In this document: positions 33,171-42,312 of the stretch, one piece after another
Layout: each line of letters begins with the position of its first letter
How positions within the stretch are numbered: the first letter of the stretch is position 1
Assembly: GCA_026396115.1 (NCBI GenBank)
Contig: JAPLXL010000003.1
Coordinates: 1 to 42,333 of the forward strand
Direction of reading: 5' to 3'
DNA length: 42,333 nt
Source of the DNA: Candidatus Nealsoniibacteriota bacterium
Lineage (GTDB): Bacteria > Patescibacteriota > Minisyncoccia > Minisyncoccales > RBG-13-42-11
Made by a program: the position numbers and the translations under genes
The notes under the pieces: model-generated
Databases searched by the model: none
Told to the model about the DNA's origin: nothing
Seen by the model: the letters and a program-made list of their open reading frames with translations, nothing else

Positions 33171-35651
33171 ATGGCGAAAGATTCTCAAAAACAAAATACC
33201 GAGATAGGTCATGTCAAGCCCCGGGAAATCACCGAAGAAATGCAGGAATCCTATATTAATTATGCAATGTCGGTCATTGTTTCCCGAGCTCTGCCGGATG
33301 TCAGAGACGGATTAAAACCTGTTCACCGTCGGATTTTGTATACGATGCTGGAAGAGGGTTTGAGACATACCGCTAAATTCAGAAAATCAGCAAATGTTAC
33401 TGGGAATTGCCTTGCTCGTTATCATCCGCATGGCGATATAGCGGTGTATGATGCTTTAGTCCGTATGGCTCAAGATTTTTCGTTAAGATATCCTTTGATT
33501 CAAGGTCAAGGTAATTTTGGCAGTGTTGATGGGGATAGTGCTGCAGCTCCTCGTTACACTGAGGCGCGGCTTTCAAAAATCGGAGAAGAAATGCTTAAGG
33601 ACATTGAAAAAAACACCGTTGATTTTATAGATAATTATGATGGAACGAGAAAAGAACCAACCGTTTTGCCTTCTCCTGTTCCCCAGCTTTTGTTGAATGG
33701 CTCTTTGGGAATCGCTGTTGGTATGGCGACTAATATTCCCCCTCATAATCTGTCAGAGGTCTGCGATGCTTTAATTTATTTAATTGATAACCCAAAGGTT
33801 GATACTGAGGAACTTTTTAAATTTATACAGGGGCCAGATTTTCCTACCGGCGGCATAATTTATGACCAAAAAGGAATAATTCAGGTCTATTCTCAAGGCA
33901 AAGGACCTATTATTGCTCGGGGTAAGGTTGAAATAATGGAGCAGGAAAAAACGGGACGCCAACGCATTATTATTACTGAAATTCCATTCCAGGTTCAAAA
34001 ATCAACTCTAATTGAACAGTTTGCCAATTTAGTTCAACAAAAAAAGATAGAAGGGATAAAGGATATTAGGGACGAATCTGATAAGGAAGGACTTAGGATT
34101 GTTATTGAGCTTTCTCGAGACGCTTATCCTCAAAAAATTCTAAATCGTCTTTATAAATTCACCGACCTTCAAAAAACTTTTCACTTCAATATGCTGGCTT
34201 TGGTTGATGGAATCCAGCCAAGAGTTTTGAATTTGGTTGAATTGTTGGATTATTTTATCAGCCACAGGAAAGAAGTGATTACCCGGCGGATGAAATACGA
34301 GCTGGAAAAGGCCAAAGAGAGAGTCCATATTTTGGAGGGCTTGCATAAGTGTCTGGCCAATATTGACGAGGTAATTAGAATAATTAAAAATTCAGCCGAC
34401 AGAGAAGAGGCAGAGAAGAATTTAATTAAAAGATTTCGTTTAACAAAAATCCAGGCAAACGCCATTTTGGAAACAAAGCTTTCAGCTTTGGCTAAACTAG
34501 AAAGAAAGAAAATTGAAGACGAGCGAAATGCACTTGAAACAAAGATTAAAGAGCTTACGGGAATTCTTAAAAGTCCTCAAAAGATAAAAGGAGTGGTCAA
34601 AAAGGAATTAAAAGAAATTAAAGATAATTTTGGCGACGAGAGAAGGACAAAAGTTCATATTCAAAAAATAGGAGAAATTGCCGAAGAAGATTTGATTCCT
34701 CAAGAAGAAACAATTATTACCCTGACCCAGGGTGGCTACATTAAGAGAATTAATCCTAAAACCTATAAAATTCAAAAAAGAGGAGGAAAGGGAATTTTAG
34801 GAATGAAGACTCTTCAAGATGATGTTGTTGAACATTTCCTTTCTGCCCAAACCCATGATTCTTTGCTTTTTTTTACTGATTCTGGAAAAGTTTTTCGCGT
34901 TCCTGTATATGAAATTCCCGAAGGTCAAAGAGTTGCCAGGGGAAGAGGCCTTTTAAACTTTCTTGAGATTTCTTCTCAGGACAAGATTTTATGCCTCCGG
35001 ACGCTGAGCAAAAGAGACCAAGAGCAGGGCATTAGATATTTGTTTATGGCTACCAAGAGAGGTATAATAAAAAAAACCCCTTTAACCGACTTTGATAATA
35101 TCAGGAAAACGGGCTTAATCGCTATTTCTTTAAAAAAAGGAGACGAACTTAAAAATGTCCAAAAAACTATTGGCCAGGATGAGATAATTCTTGTCAGCAG
35201 AAATGGTCAATCCATTCGTTTTAAGGAAAAAGAAGCAAGGCCAATGGGAAGAACGGCTTCCGGCATAAGAGGGATTAGATTAAAAAAAGGAGACGAGGTG
35301 GTAGCACTTGATGTAATTAGAAATATAAAGCAAAATGAACAAAAGGTAAAAGAATATTTGGCCGTTATTACCGAAAACGGATTTGGCAAAAGAACCGATA
35401 TTAAAGAATATAAAGCCCAGGGAAGAGGAGGTTCAGGAATCAAAACTGCAAATATTAACCAGAAAACCGGAAACATAACTGCCGCAAAAGTTCTTACGGG
35501 CCAAGAAGAAAACTTAATTGTTATTTCCCAAAGAGGCCAAGTTATCAGAATAAAAATTTCCCAGATTTCAAAACTTTCCCGAGCTGCTCAAGGAGTGAGA
35601 TTAATGAGGTTAGAACAGGGCGACAAAGTGGCGTCGGTTACCTGTGTATAA
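33171..35651 (+). CDS. gyrA: DNA gyrase subunit A
   Basis: [57 protein letters not shown], GyrA-box-like QKRGGKG. Confidence 0.95.
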   Translation: MAKDSQKQNTEIGHVKPREITEEMQESYINYAMSVIVSRALPDVRDGLKPVHRRILYTMLEEGLRHTAKFRKSANVTGNCLARYHPHGDIAVYDALVRMAQDFSLRYPLIQGQGNFGSVDGDSAAAPRYTEARLSKIGEEMLKDIEKNTVDFIDNYDGTRKEPTVLPSPVPQLLLNGSLGIAVGMATNIPPHNLSEVCDALIYLIDNPKVDTEELFKFIQGPDFPTGGIIYDQKGIIQVYSQGKGPIIARGKVEIMEQEKTGRQRIIITEIPFQVQKSTLIEQFANLVQQKKIEGIKDIRDESDKEGLRIVIELSRDAYPQKILNRLYKFTDLQKTFHFNMLALVDGIQPRVLNLVELLDYFISHRKEVITRRMKYELEKAKERVHILEGLHKCLANIDEVIRIIKNSADREEAEKNLIKRFRLTKIQANAILETKLSALAKLERKKIEDERNALETKIKELTGILKSPQKIKGVVKKELKEIKDNFGDERRTKVHIQKIGEIAEEDLIPQEETIITLTQGGYIKRINPKTYKIQKRGGKGILGMKTLQDDVVEHFLSAQTHDSLLFFTDSGKVFRVPVYEIPEGQRVARGRGLLNFLEISSQDKILCLRTLSKRDQEQGIRYLFMATKRGIIKKTPLTDFDNIRKTGLIAISLKKGDELKNVQKTIGQDEIILVSRNGQSIRFKEKEARPMGRTASGIRGIRLKKGDEVVALDVIRNIKQNEQKVKEYLAVITENGFGKRTDIKEYKAQGRGGSGIKTANINQKTGNITAAKVLTGQEENLIVISQRGQVIRIKISQISKLSRAAQGVRLMRLEQGDKVASVTCV

Positions 35652-35663
35652 TGCATATAATTA

Positions 35664-35719
35664 AGGCGAAGAGGACTTCGTCCTCTTCTTTATCTTCGCT
35701 TCCTTCGGAAGCTTGCTAT
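35664..35719 (+). repeat. Stem-loop repeat copy abutting the methyltransferase start
   Basis: gcgaagaggacttcgtcctcttctttatcttcgcttccttcggaagcttgctat|ATG. Confidence 0.9.
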
Positions 35720-36244
35720 ATGATGAAGGGAGATTTTCTTAAACCAAACGAAGTTTTAAAAAAATTTAAATTAAAAGAAGACATGATAGCTGCTGATTTT
35801 GGTTCAGGTAGCGGCGGTTGGGTGATTCCTTTGGCAGAAAAATTGGAAGATGGAAAAATTTATGCCATAGACATTTTAGAAGAACCGCTTTCAGTCCTAA
35901 GAGCAAAAGCAAAATTGGCAAAAATTTCCAACATTCAGACGATTCTGGCCGATGTTGAAAAGAAAACAGAAATTTTTGAGGAAAGCTGTGACCTGGTTTT
36001 AATAACCAACCTTCTTTTCCAGTCAGATGACAAAAAAAAGGTTTTAGAAGAAGCCGAAAGGGTTTTGAAAAAAGGTGGCAGGGTTTTGGTGGTTGATTGG
36101 AAGGAAGACGTGTCATTGGGGCCAGAAGAGGGCATGGTTTCGCCGGAAGAAGTAAAAGAATTGGCTCTTGACCTTAATTTAAGAATTGAAAAGGAATTTG
36201 AAGCCGGCCCTTATCATTATGGTTTGATCTTTACTAAAGATTAG
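35720..36244 (+). CDS. Class I SAM-dependent methyltransferase
   Basis: MIAADFGSGSGGWVIPLAEKL...IYAIDILEEPL...DLVLITNLLFQ. Confidence 0.85.
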   Translation: MMKGDFLKPNEVLKKFKLKEDMIAADFGSGSGGWVIPLAEKLEDGKIYAIDILEEPLSVLRAKAKLAKISNIQTILADVEKKTEIFEESCDLVLITNLLFQSDDKKKVLEEAERVLKKGGRVLVVDWKEDVSLGPEEGMVSPEEVKELALDLNLRIEKEFEAGPYHYGLIFTKD

Positions 36245-36272
36245 GTACGGGATAAAATAAACCCAGTAGAAT

Positions 36273-36614
36273 ATGAATTTAAGAAAAGAAATATTTATTT
36301 TAGTTTTGCCTTGTTTAATTTTTCCATCTATTGTCATTGGAACTAGTTCGGTTATTCAGCTTGAACCGCCGACAAAGTACAATACTTTTGGAGAATTAAT
36401 TGAGGCAATTATTGATTTTATTTATAAAGTTGCTTTGGTTTTGGCCCCCTTGTTTATTGTTATTGCCGGTTTTTATTTTGTTACTGCTAGCGGCGATCCG
36501 GCAAAAATTAAAACCGGTCAAGATATAATTAAATATACTTTAATTGGCTTGTTGATTATTCTTCTTGCCAAAGGTTTAATCGCTGTTATTCAAAGCGTTT
36601 TGGGTGTACAATAA
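36273..36614 (+). CDS. VirB2/TrbC-like small membrane protein (pilin-like)
   Basis: Signal/TM + TM layout, ASGDPAKIKTGQDIIKYTLIGLLIILLAKGLI. Confidence 0.65.
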   Translation: MNLRKEIFILVLPCLIFPSIVIGTSSVIQLEPPTKYNTFGELIEAIIDFIYKVALVLAPLFIVIAGFYFVTASGDPAKIKTGQDIIKYTLIGLLIILLAKGLIAVIQSVLGVQ

Positions 36615-36673
36615 TATAATAAAACTTTCAAAAGGTCGAAAAATTAGAAATCAAAAATAATGGGGATTAAAAA

Positions 36674-37012
36674 ATGAAAACGAAAAAATATTTATTGAGC
36701 CTGACTTTAGTAAGCCTTTTGGCAGTAAGCCTTTTAGCCTTACCCGCAAAAGGATTAGCTGCAACTTCTACCTTGGAAGATCTTGATGTGGAGGATATCC
36801 TAACAAAAATCGTTAACTGGCTTATTACAATTTTGTTGGTAGTAGCAGCGCTTTTTATTGTCTTAGCTGCTTTCACCTTTGTTACTGCTGGAGGTGACCC
36901 AGAGAAAATAAACACGGCGAGAAATCAAGTACTGTATGCTTTAATAGGAGTAGGGGTAGCCCTTTTGGCTTGGGGTTTGGTTGCCTTAGTGCAAAAGATA
37001 ATAGGGGTGTAG
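36674..37012 (+). CDS. VirB2/TrbC-like small membrane protein, paralogue of 36273
   Basis: TAGGDPEKINTARNQVLYALIGVGVALLAWGLVALVQKIIGV, same architecture as the upstream ORF. Confidence 0.65.
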   Translation: MKTKKYLLSLTLVSLLAVSLLALPAKGLAATSTLEDLDVEDILTKIVNWLITILLVVAALFIVLAAFTFVTAGGDPEKINTARNQVLYALIGVGVALLAWGLVALVQKIIGV

Positions 37013-37075
37013 AGTCTTAAAATTTTTATTACAAAAAGTAATTTCTCGAGAGAGTGAACGTCTTGAACAAGAGGA

Positions 37076-37136
37076 TTAATTAATCCTGCTTTCTTAAACG
37101 CCTGTTTTTGGATAGAAAGCAGGATTGATTTTTATG
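37076..37136 (+). terminator. Large hairpin terminator
   Basis: aatcctgctttct ... agaaagcaggatt gattttt. Confidence 0.7.
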
Positions 37137-37144
37137 TTCAAAAT

Positions 37145-37226
37145 GTCGGAGTGGCGGAACCGGAAGACGCGCTGGGTCTAGGACCCAGTGGGGAAACCCG
37201 TGAGAGTTCAAGTCTCTCCTCCGACA
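37145..37226 (+). tRNA. tRNA-Leu(TAG)
   Basis: CTGGG TCTAGGA CCCAG; long variable arm; GTCGGAG/CTCCGAC acceptor. Confidence 0.92.
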
Positions 37227-37273
37227 CCCGAGCCGTAGTGAAGGGTAAAGAAGAAGATTTATCTTCTTCGCCC
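37227..37273. repeat. Stem-loop repeat copy directly at the 3' end of tRNA-Leu
   Basis: cccgagccgtagtgaagggtaaagaagaagatttatcttcttcgccc. Confidence 0.85.
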
Positions 37274-37336
37274 ACCTAAAAATCCTGTTTTTGGCAGGAT
37301 TTTTTGTTTAGAAATTAAAAATTTCTAATTTTTAAT

Positions 37337-38026
37337 TTATTCTCTAACAATAATTCTTCTTTTCTTTTCTCTTAAAATTTTAGGGATTCTAATTGTCAGA
37401 ATGTTGTTTTTCATTTCAGCCACAGCTCTTTGCGGGTCAACTTCAGAGGGCAGTATCACTTCTCTTGAAAAAGGTCCCCAAAAACATTCTTGGATAAAAT
37501 AGTCGCCGTTTTCTTCAAATGGTTTTTCTCTGCTTCCCTTAATGGTAATAATGTCTCTTTCAATTGAAATATCTAAATTTTCCGGCTTAACTCCGGCAAT
37601 TGCTGACTGAATAACCAAATCATTTTCGGTTTGATAAACATCAATTGCCAATTGTCCCTCTTCTATTTTGCCAAAAGAGGGCCATTTTTTTTCTTTTTGT
37701 TCCTTTAGTTCTTTTGGAGGTTCTTTTTCAGCCTGTTCTTTAACTTCTTCTTCTTCTCTTTCTTCTTCTCTTTCTTCTTCTGGCATTTTTGTTTGTGTTT
37801 CTAATTTTCTAATTTTTACTTCCGGCGATTCCTTTTCTTTTTTGGCAGTCGAAGAGAACTTCATTCTCTTCTCCACCTTCGCTTCCTTAGGAAGCTCGGT
37901 TTTTAATTTTTTCGGTTCTTTGCCCGTTTTTGTTTCAATTGGTTTTTCTTCTATTTCTTTTTCTGGTTCAGCAATTGGTTCTTCAATATCCATCCCCCTT
38001 TTTAATTTTTCAAAAAATGACGCCAT
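37337..38026 (-). CDS. Hsp20/alpha-crystallin family protein with long charged N-terminus
   Basis: LAIDVYQTENDLVIQSAIAGVKPENLDISIERDIITIKGSREKPFEENGDYFIQECFWGPFSREVILPSEVD...LTIRIPKI. Confidence 0.9.
   Translation of the reverse strand: MASFFEKLKRGMDIEEPIAEPEKEIEEKPIETKTGKEPKKLKTELPKEAKVEKRMKFSSTAKKEKESPEVKIRKLETQTKMPEEEREEEREEEEVKEQAEKEPPKELKEQKEKKWPSFGKIEEGQLAIDVYQTENDLVIQSAIAGVKPENLDISIERDIITIKGSREKPFEENGDYFIQECFWGPFSREVILPSEVDPQRAVAEMKNNILTIRIPKILREKKRRIIVRE
37847..37903 (-). repeat. Stem-loop repeat in frame inside the hsp20 gene
   Basis: gtcgaagagaacttcattctcttctccaccttcgcttccttaggaagctcggt; encodes TELPKEAKVEKRMKFSST. Confidence 0.9.
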
Positions 38027-38029
38027 ATA

Positions 38030-38737
38030 TTATATTTTACACGTGCTTTTTAATTTTTTCAACCTTTTAAAAGCAAAAGCGAGAAAAATCGCCAAACTGA
38101 TTAAAATGATAATTGGAATTAACCAGGAAAATATTCTTTCTAATTCCATAATAGAAAAATTATAGAGTCCGTGCAAGAGGGTAGATATCCCCACCCCGAT
38201 GATTAAAAGCACGCTTCTTTTTTTTGTTTCAAAAATAGATAAAGCCAAAAAATAGCCGAGAGTTCCGGAGCATAAGGCGTGTAAAAAAGTTGCTCCCCAG
38301 AATCTTAAAACGCTGATTGTAAAAACCTCCTCGAATAAAAAAGCTGGGCCCAAGGAAAATAAAATTAAAATATTTTCTGCGGCGGCAAAGCCAAGAGCCG
38401 CGATTATCATATAAAGCATTACATCTATCGGCTCGTCAAATTCCGGGTGGTCCAGAACTTTTTCTCTTACCACCAAGTATTTTAAAAATTCTTCCACCAG
38501 AGCTATTCCGATAAAAACATTAAGAAAAGTTAAAAAAATTAAGGGCAATTTTAATTCTGTAAAGACCTTAAGAATTCCCATTTCCAATAAAATAGCGGGT
38601 AAAGCTGCCAACATTCCATAAAAGAAAATTTTTAATACCATTTGATTGGATTCGGGGTGCGAATCTTTTCTCAAATAAAATAAAAGCCAGATAAGGCTGG
38701 GCAAAACTCCAAAAAATATATAGAAAGGATAAGACAT
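38030..38737 (-). CDS. PrsW-family intramembrane protease-like protein
   Basis: ALVEEFLKYLVV, AAENILILF, FLHALCSGTLGYFLAL, LLHGLYNF; start placed at MSYPFYIFFG. Confidence 0.8.
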   Translation of the reverse strand: MSYPFYIFFGVLPSLIWLLFYLRKDSHPESNQMVLKIFFYGMLAALPAILLEMGILKVFTELKLPLIFLTFLNVFIGIALVEEFLKYLVVREKVLDHPEFDEPIDVMLYMIIAALGFAAAENILILFSLGPAFLFEEVFTISVLRFWGATFLHALCSGTLGYFLALSIFETKKRSVLLIIGVGISTLLHGLYNFSIMELERIFSWLIPIIILISLAIFLAFAFKRLKKLKSTCKI

Positions 38738-38795
38738 TTTAAAAATTTCTAATAGGAGTCCACCAAAGATGGGAAGGTGGTGGGTGGGTTGTAGT

Positions 38796-41036
38796 CTAAA
38801 CCGGCCAGTTTTCAATCATTAGACATTTCTTTTTGTTTTTAATCGGCAGCTTTTGATAAATTTCTTCGGTGATAAAAGGGATAAAGGGATGTAAAAGTTC
38901 CAAGTTGGTTTTTAAAATTTGCAAAAGAAGGTATTGGCTAGCCTCCTTTTCTTTTTTATTGGAGCCCTGAAGCCGAGATTTTTCTTCCTCAATAATTTTA
39001 TCGCAAAAAATATGCCAGAAATAATGATAAATTTTTTCTGCCGCTTGGTAAAATTTGAAGGAGTCCATCAACTTGGTAATTTCTTTTGAAAAGCTGTTTA
39101 ATTCCCTTAAAATTTTCTTATCTTTTTTAGTTAATTTTGGCTTAATTTTGGGGTCAAAACCTTTTAGATTCATCAAGACAAACCGGCTGGCATTCCAGAT
39201 TTTATTGGCAAAATTGCGCATCCCCCTGATTTTATTATCGCTGATACAAATATCGGTTCCCGGCGTTGTTCCAAAGATGACTGACATCCTTAAAGCGTCT
39301 GCTCCATATTTTTGCACCATATCCATTGGATCGAGAACATTTCCTTTACTCTTTGACATCTTCTGACCATTTTCATCAACTACTCGGCAGTGAATATGAA
39401 CTATTTTAAAGGGAACCTCTTTTGTCAAATAAAGGCCGAACATTATCATTCTGGCAACCCAGAAAAACAAAATGTCCCACAGCGTATCCAAGACCGATGT
39501 TGGGTAGAAATATTTAAAGTCTTTGCTCTTTTGATAGCCAAGCGCGGTCAGCGGCCATTGTCCAGATAAAAACCAGGTGTCAAAGGTGTCTGTTTCTTGC
39601 AGAATTTTTTTACCTTTACATTTTTGGCAAGCTTTTTCCTCCAAAGAATAAACAGGATTTTTACTAGCGCTTAAACTTTGCAATCCTTTTTTGATTTCAG
39701 CAAAGTTGTATTTGTCCTTTAAATCTTTATAGGTTCCGTTTATTTTATTGCCTTTTTTATTAATAAAATTGATTAAAATATCAGGGTTGCAATCCAAGCA
39801 ATACCAAACTGGTATTTGAGGGCCCCAGACAATTTGTCTTCCAATATTCCAGTCACGGACATTTCTCATCCAATTAAGATACATTTTTTTAAATCTCTTT
39901 TCTGGAATAATCTTTATTCTTTCTTTTTCAACAGCTTCTAAGGCTGGTTTTGCCAAAGGTCCGATTTTCAAAAACCATTGAGGCATAATTAACGGCTCAA
40001 TAGTTGTTTTACAACGATAACAAATTCCTATTGAGTGCTTCAAGGGTTCAGTTTTTACCAGTTTTTCTGCTTTTTCCAAATCATTTATTGTTTTTTCCCG
40101 AGCCGTTTTTACTGTCAGGCCAAGATACTTTTCTGGCAGATTTGTCATTCTTCCATTTTTGTCAATAATGGTGATGGTTTCTAGGTTGTGAGTTTGGCCG
40201 ATTTCGTAGTCAGTGGTGTCGTGGCCAGGGGTTACCTTCAAGACTCCGGTACCAAAGTTAACATCGATTCTTTTGTCGGCGATTATGGGTACCTCTTTGT
40301 TAATGAGCGGGATAACAGCCTTTTTACCAATGAGATTTTTATATCTTTTGTCTGTTGGATTTACGGCTACGGCCACGTCCGCAAAAATAGTTTCTGGTCT
40401 CGTGGTGGCAATTTGCAAAGTCGTGTAATCCAAATAGTAGAGGAACTCGTCTTTTTCTACATAGTCTACTTCCAGGTCAGAAAAAGCAGTGCCGCATTTG
40501 GTGCAAAAATTCACAATTCTTTCTCCTCTGTAAATTAAGCCATCCCGATGCAGTTTACGGAAAGTGTCAAAAACTATTTTGACAATGTTTGGTTCAAGAC
40601 TGTAATGGTACCTAGTCCAGTCTAAAGAAAATCCTAATTTTTTAAGTTGTTCCCTATTTATATTTTTATTTTTTTCAACAAATTCAGAAATCATTTTGTA
40701 TAAGGTTTTTCTGCCAAAATCAAAACGGCTTTTTCCTTCTTTGGCCAATCTTTTTTCAAAGACAAACTGCGTTTCAATCCCAGCATGGTCACCTCCTGGC
40801 AACCAGAGAGTCGGTCTGCCTCGCATCCGATAGTATCTAATTATAATATCTTCTACTGCAAAAAGAACATGACCCATGTGCAGAGGATCATTGGCGTTGG
40901 GGAGAGGTAAGAGGATGGTGAAAGGTTTTTTACGAGGAACGATTTTGGGAGTAAACCAGCCACCTTTTTCCCAAAACTTATATATTTTACCTTCAACTTT
41001 TTTTGGTTCGTAAGTTTTAGAAAGTTCTGAGTTCAT
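38796..41036 (-). CDS. valS: Valyl-tRNA synthetase
   Basis: LPNANDPLHMGHVLF, GGDHAGIETQ, KMSKSKGNVLDP. Confidence 0.93.
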   Translation of the reverse strand: MNSELSKTYEPKKVEGKIYKFWEKGGWFTPKIVPRKKPFTILLPLPNANDPLHMGHVLFAVEDIIIRYYRMRGRPTLWLPGGDHAGIETQFVFEKRLAKEGKSRFDFGRKTLYKMISEFVEKNKNINREQLKKLGFSLDWTRYHYSLEPNIVKIVFDTFRKLHRDGLIYRGERIVNFCTKCGTAFSDLEVDYVEKDEFLYYLDYTTLQIATTRPETIFADVAVAVNPTDKRYKNLIGKKAVIPLINKEVPIIADKRIDVNFGTGVLKVTPGHDTTDYEIGQTHNLETITIIDKNGRMTNLPEKYLGLTVKTAREKTINDLEKAEKLVKTEPLKHSIGICYRCKTTIEPLIMPQWFLKIGPLAKPALEAVEKERIKIIPEKRFKKMYLNWMRNVRDWNIGRQIVWGPQIPVWYCLDCNPDILINFINKKGNKINGTYKDLKDKYNFAEIKKGLQSLSASKNPVYSLEEKACQKCKGKKILQETDTFDTWFLSGQWPLTALGYQKSKDFKYFYPTSVLDTLWDILFFWVARMIMFGLYLTKEVPFKIVHIHCRVVDENGQKMSKSKGNVLDPMDMVQKYGADALRMSVIFGTTPGTDICISDNKIRGMRNFANKIWNASRFVLMNLKGFDPKIKPKLTKKDKKILRELNSFSKEITKLMDSFKFYQAAEKIYHYFWHIFCDKIIEEEKSRLQGSNKKEKEASQYLLLQILKTNLELLHPFIPFITEEIYQKLPIKNKKKCLMIENWPV

Positions 41037-42190
41037 AATTTTTCATCTATTTTAAGATTAGCATTAGCTTTAATCTTTTTCCATACCTTTTTTTTATACC
41101 ACTTGAAATATCCGGCAATTGCTACCATTGCGGCATTGTCGGTGCAAAAATTTTTTGCCGGAACCAAAAAATTTATTGCTAATTGTCGATTGCTAATTGT
41201 TAATTGAAATTGTTTTCTCAGCTCAGTATTAGCAGCGACGCCGCCGCTCAAAATGATTGATTTTGCTTTATAATCTTTAGCCACTTTTAAGGTTTTATGG
41301 ATTAAAACATCAATAATTGCCTGCTGAGTTTCAGTACACATTTCCTCTATATATTTTTTTGACCTTCTGACTTTTGAAGAACGTTTTTTGAAATCATACA
41401 AAACCGCTGTTTTCAAACCGGAGAAACTAAAATCATAATTTTTTTGATAAATCATCGGTCTCGGCAAAAAAACACGGGTTCGACCTGTGTATTTTTGCCT
41501 GTGTTTTTTAGCCAGGGTTGAAATAATCGGACCACCGGGGAAGCCGAGCCCTAAAATTCTAGCTGCTTTATCAAAACATTCACCAGCCGCATCGTCGCGA
41601 GTTTCTCCTAAAATTTTGTATTGGCCGAATTTCTTCACCCCATTAGAAGATTTTCGATTTCTAACGGGGTTCATTAAAATAAGTTGAGTGTGCCCGCCAC
41701 TGACCACTAAACAAATTGCCGGAAAGATATTTTTGTAATTTGTAATTTGTAATTTGGAATTTTCGCCAATAAAATTGGCGAGAATGTGTGCCTCTATGTG
41801 ATTTATTGGGACTATTGGCAATTTCATCTTTTCTGCCAACTCCTTGGCAAAATTTATTCCTGTCCATAAGCAAAGTTCCAGACCGGGGCCAATGGTAACT
41901 GCAATTAAGTTAATTTTTGGATTACCGGCTTCTTTTAAAGCTCTTTTTAAAACTATCGGTAAATTTTTTTGATGTTCTTTTTTAGCTAAAAAAGGATAAA
42001 CCCCTCCATATTTTGCATGTAGTTTTACTTGCGATGAAACCACATTACTTCTAATTTCGAAAGGCGAAGAGAACTTCGTTCTCTTCTTCACCTTCGTTTC
42101 CATAAATGGAAGCTCGGTTTTCGAATTTCTAATTTCTAAAACAGCGACGCAGGTATCATCGCAACTTGTTTCAATGGCTAAAATAATCAT
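41033..42190 (-). CDS. tsaD: tRNA t6A synthase subunit TsaD
   Basis: ILAIETSCDDTCVAVLE, NHIEAHILANF, LVVSGGHTQLILM, FSGLKTAV, SGGVAANTELR. Confidence 0.94.
   Translation of the reverse strand: MIILAIETSCDDTCVAVLEIRNSKTELPFMETKVKKRTKFSSPFEIRSNVVSSQVKLHAKYGGVYPFLAKKEHQKNLPIVLKRALKEAGNPKINLIAVTIGPGLELCLWTGINFAKELAEKMKLPIVPINHIEAHILANFIGENSKLQITNYKNIFPAICLVVSGGHTQLILMNPVRNRKSSNGVKKFGQYKILGETRDDAAGECFDKAARILGLGFPGGPIISTLAKKHRQKYTGRTRVFLPRPMIYQKNYDFSFSGLKTAVLYDFKKRSSKVRRSKKYIEEMCTETQQAIIDVLIHKTLKVAKDYKAKSIILSGGVAANTELRKQFQLTISNRQLAINFLVPAKNFCTDNAAMVAIAGYFKWYKKKVWKKIKANANLKIDEKL
41637..41677 (-). repeat. NPVR-type palindromic repeat in frame inside tsaD
   Basis: accccattagaagattttcgatttctaacggggttcat; encodes MNPVRNRKSSNGV. 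Confidence 0.85.
42063..42118 (-). repeat. Stem-loop repeat in frame inside tsaD
   Basis: ggcgaagagaacttcgttctcttcttcaccttcgtttccataaatggaagctcggt; encodes TELPFMETKVKKRTKFSSP. Confidence 0.92.
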
Positions 42191-42237
42191 ATCTTTACAA
42201 ATATCATAAATTAATCTAAGATAGAAGGGAAATTCGG

Positions 42238-42312
42238 GGCCTCATCGTCTAGCCTGGTCCAGGACACTTGGTTTTCATCCAAGAAACTGGGATTCAAATT
42301 CCCATGAGGCCG
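42238..42312 (+). tRNA. tRNA-Glu(TTC)
   Basis: CTTGG TTTTCAT CCAAG; GGCCTCA/TGAGGCC acceptor. Confidence 0.9.

Noticed and set aside
37668-38165. 165-aa Ser/Phe-rich ORF on + strand
   Set aside because: Antisense to the hsp20 gene; the composition is an artefact of its Lys/Glu-rich coding strand.
40188-40538. 116-aa ORF on + strand
   Set aside because: Antisense to valS, which has all class I synthetase motifs.
9551-42118. CRISPR array interpretation of the repeats
   Set aside because: Copies are dispersed, variable, irregularly spaced and without cas genes; no regular spacers.
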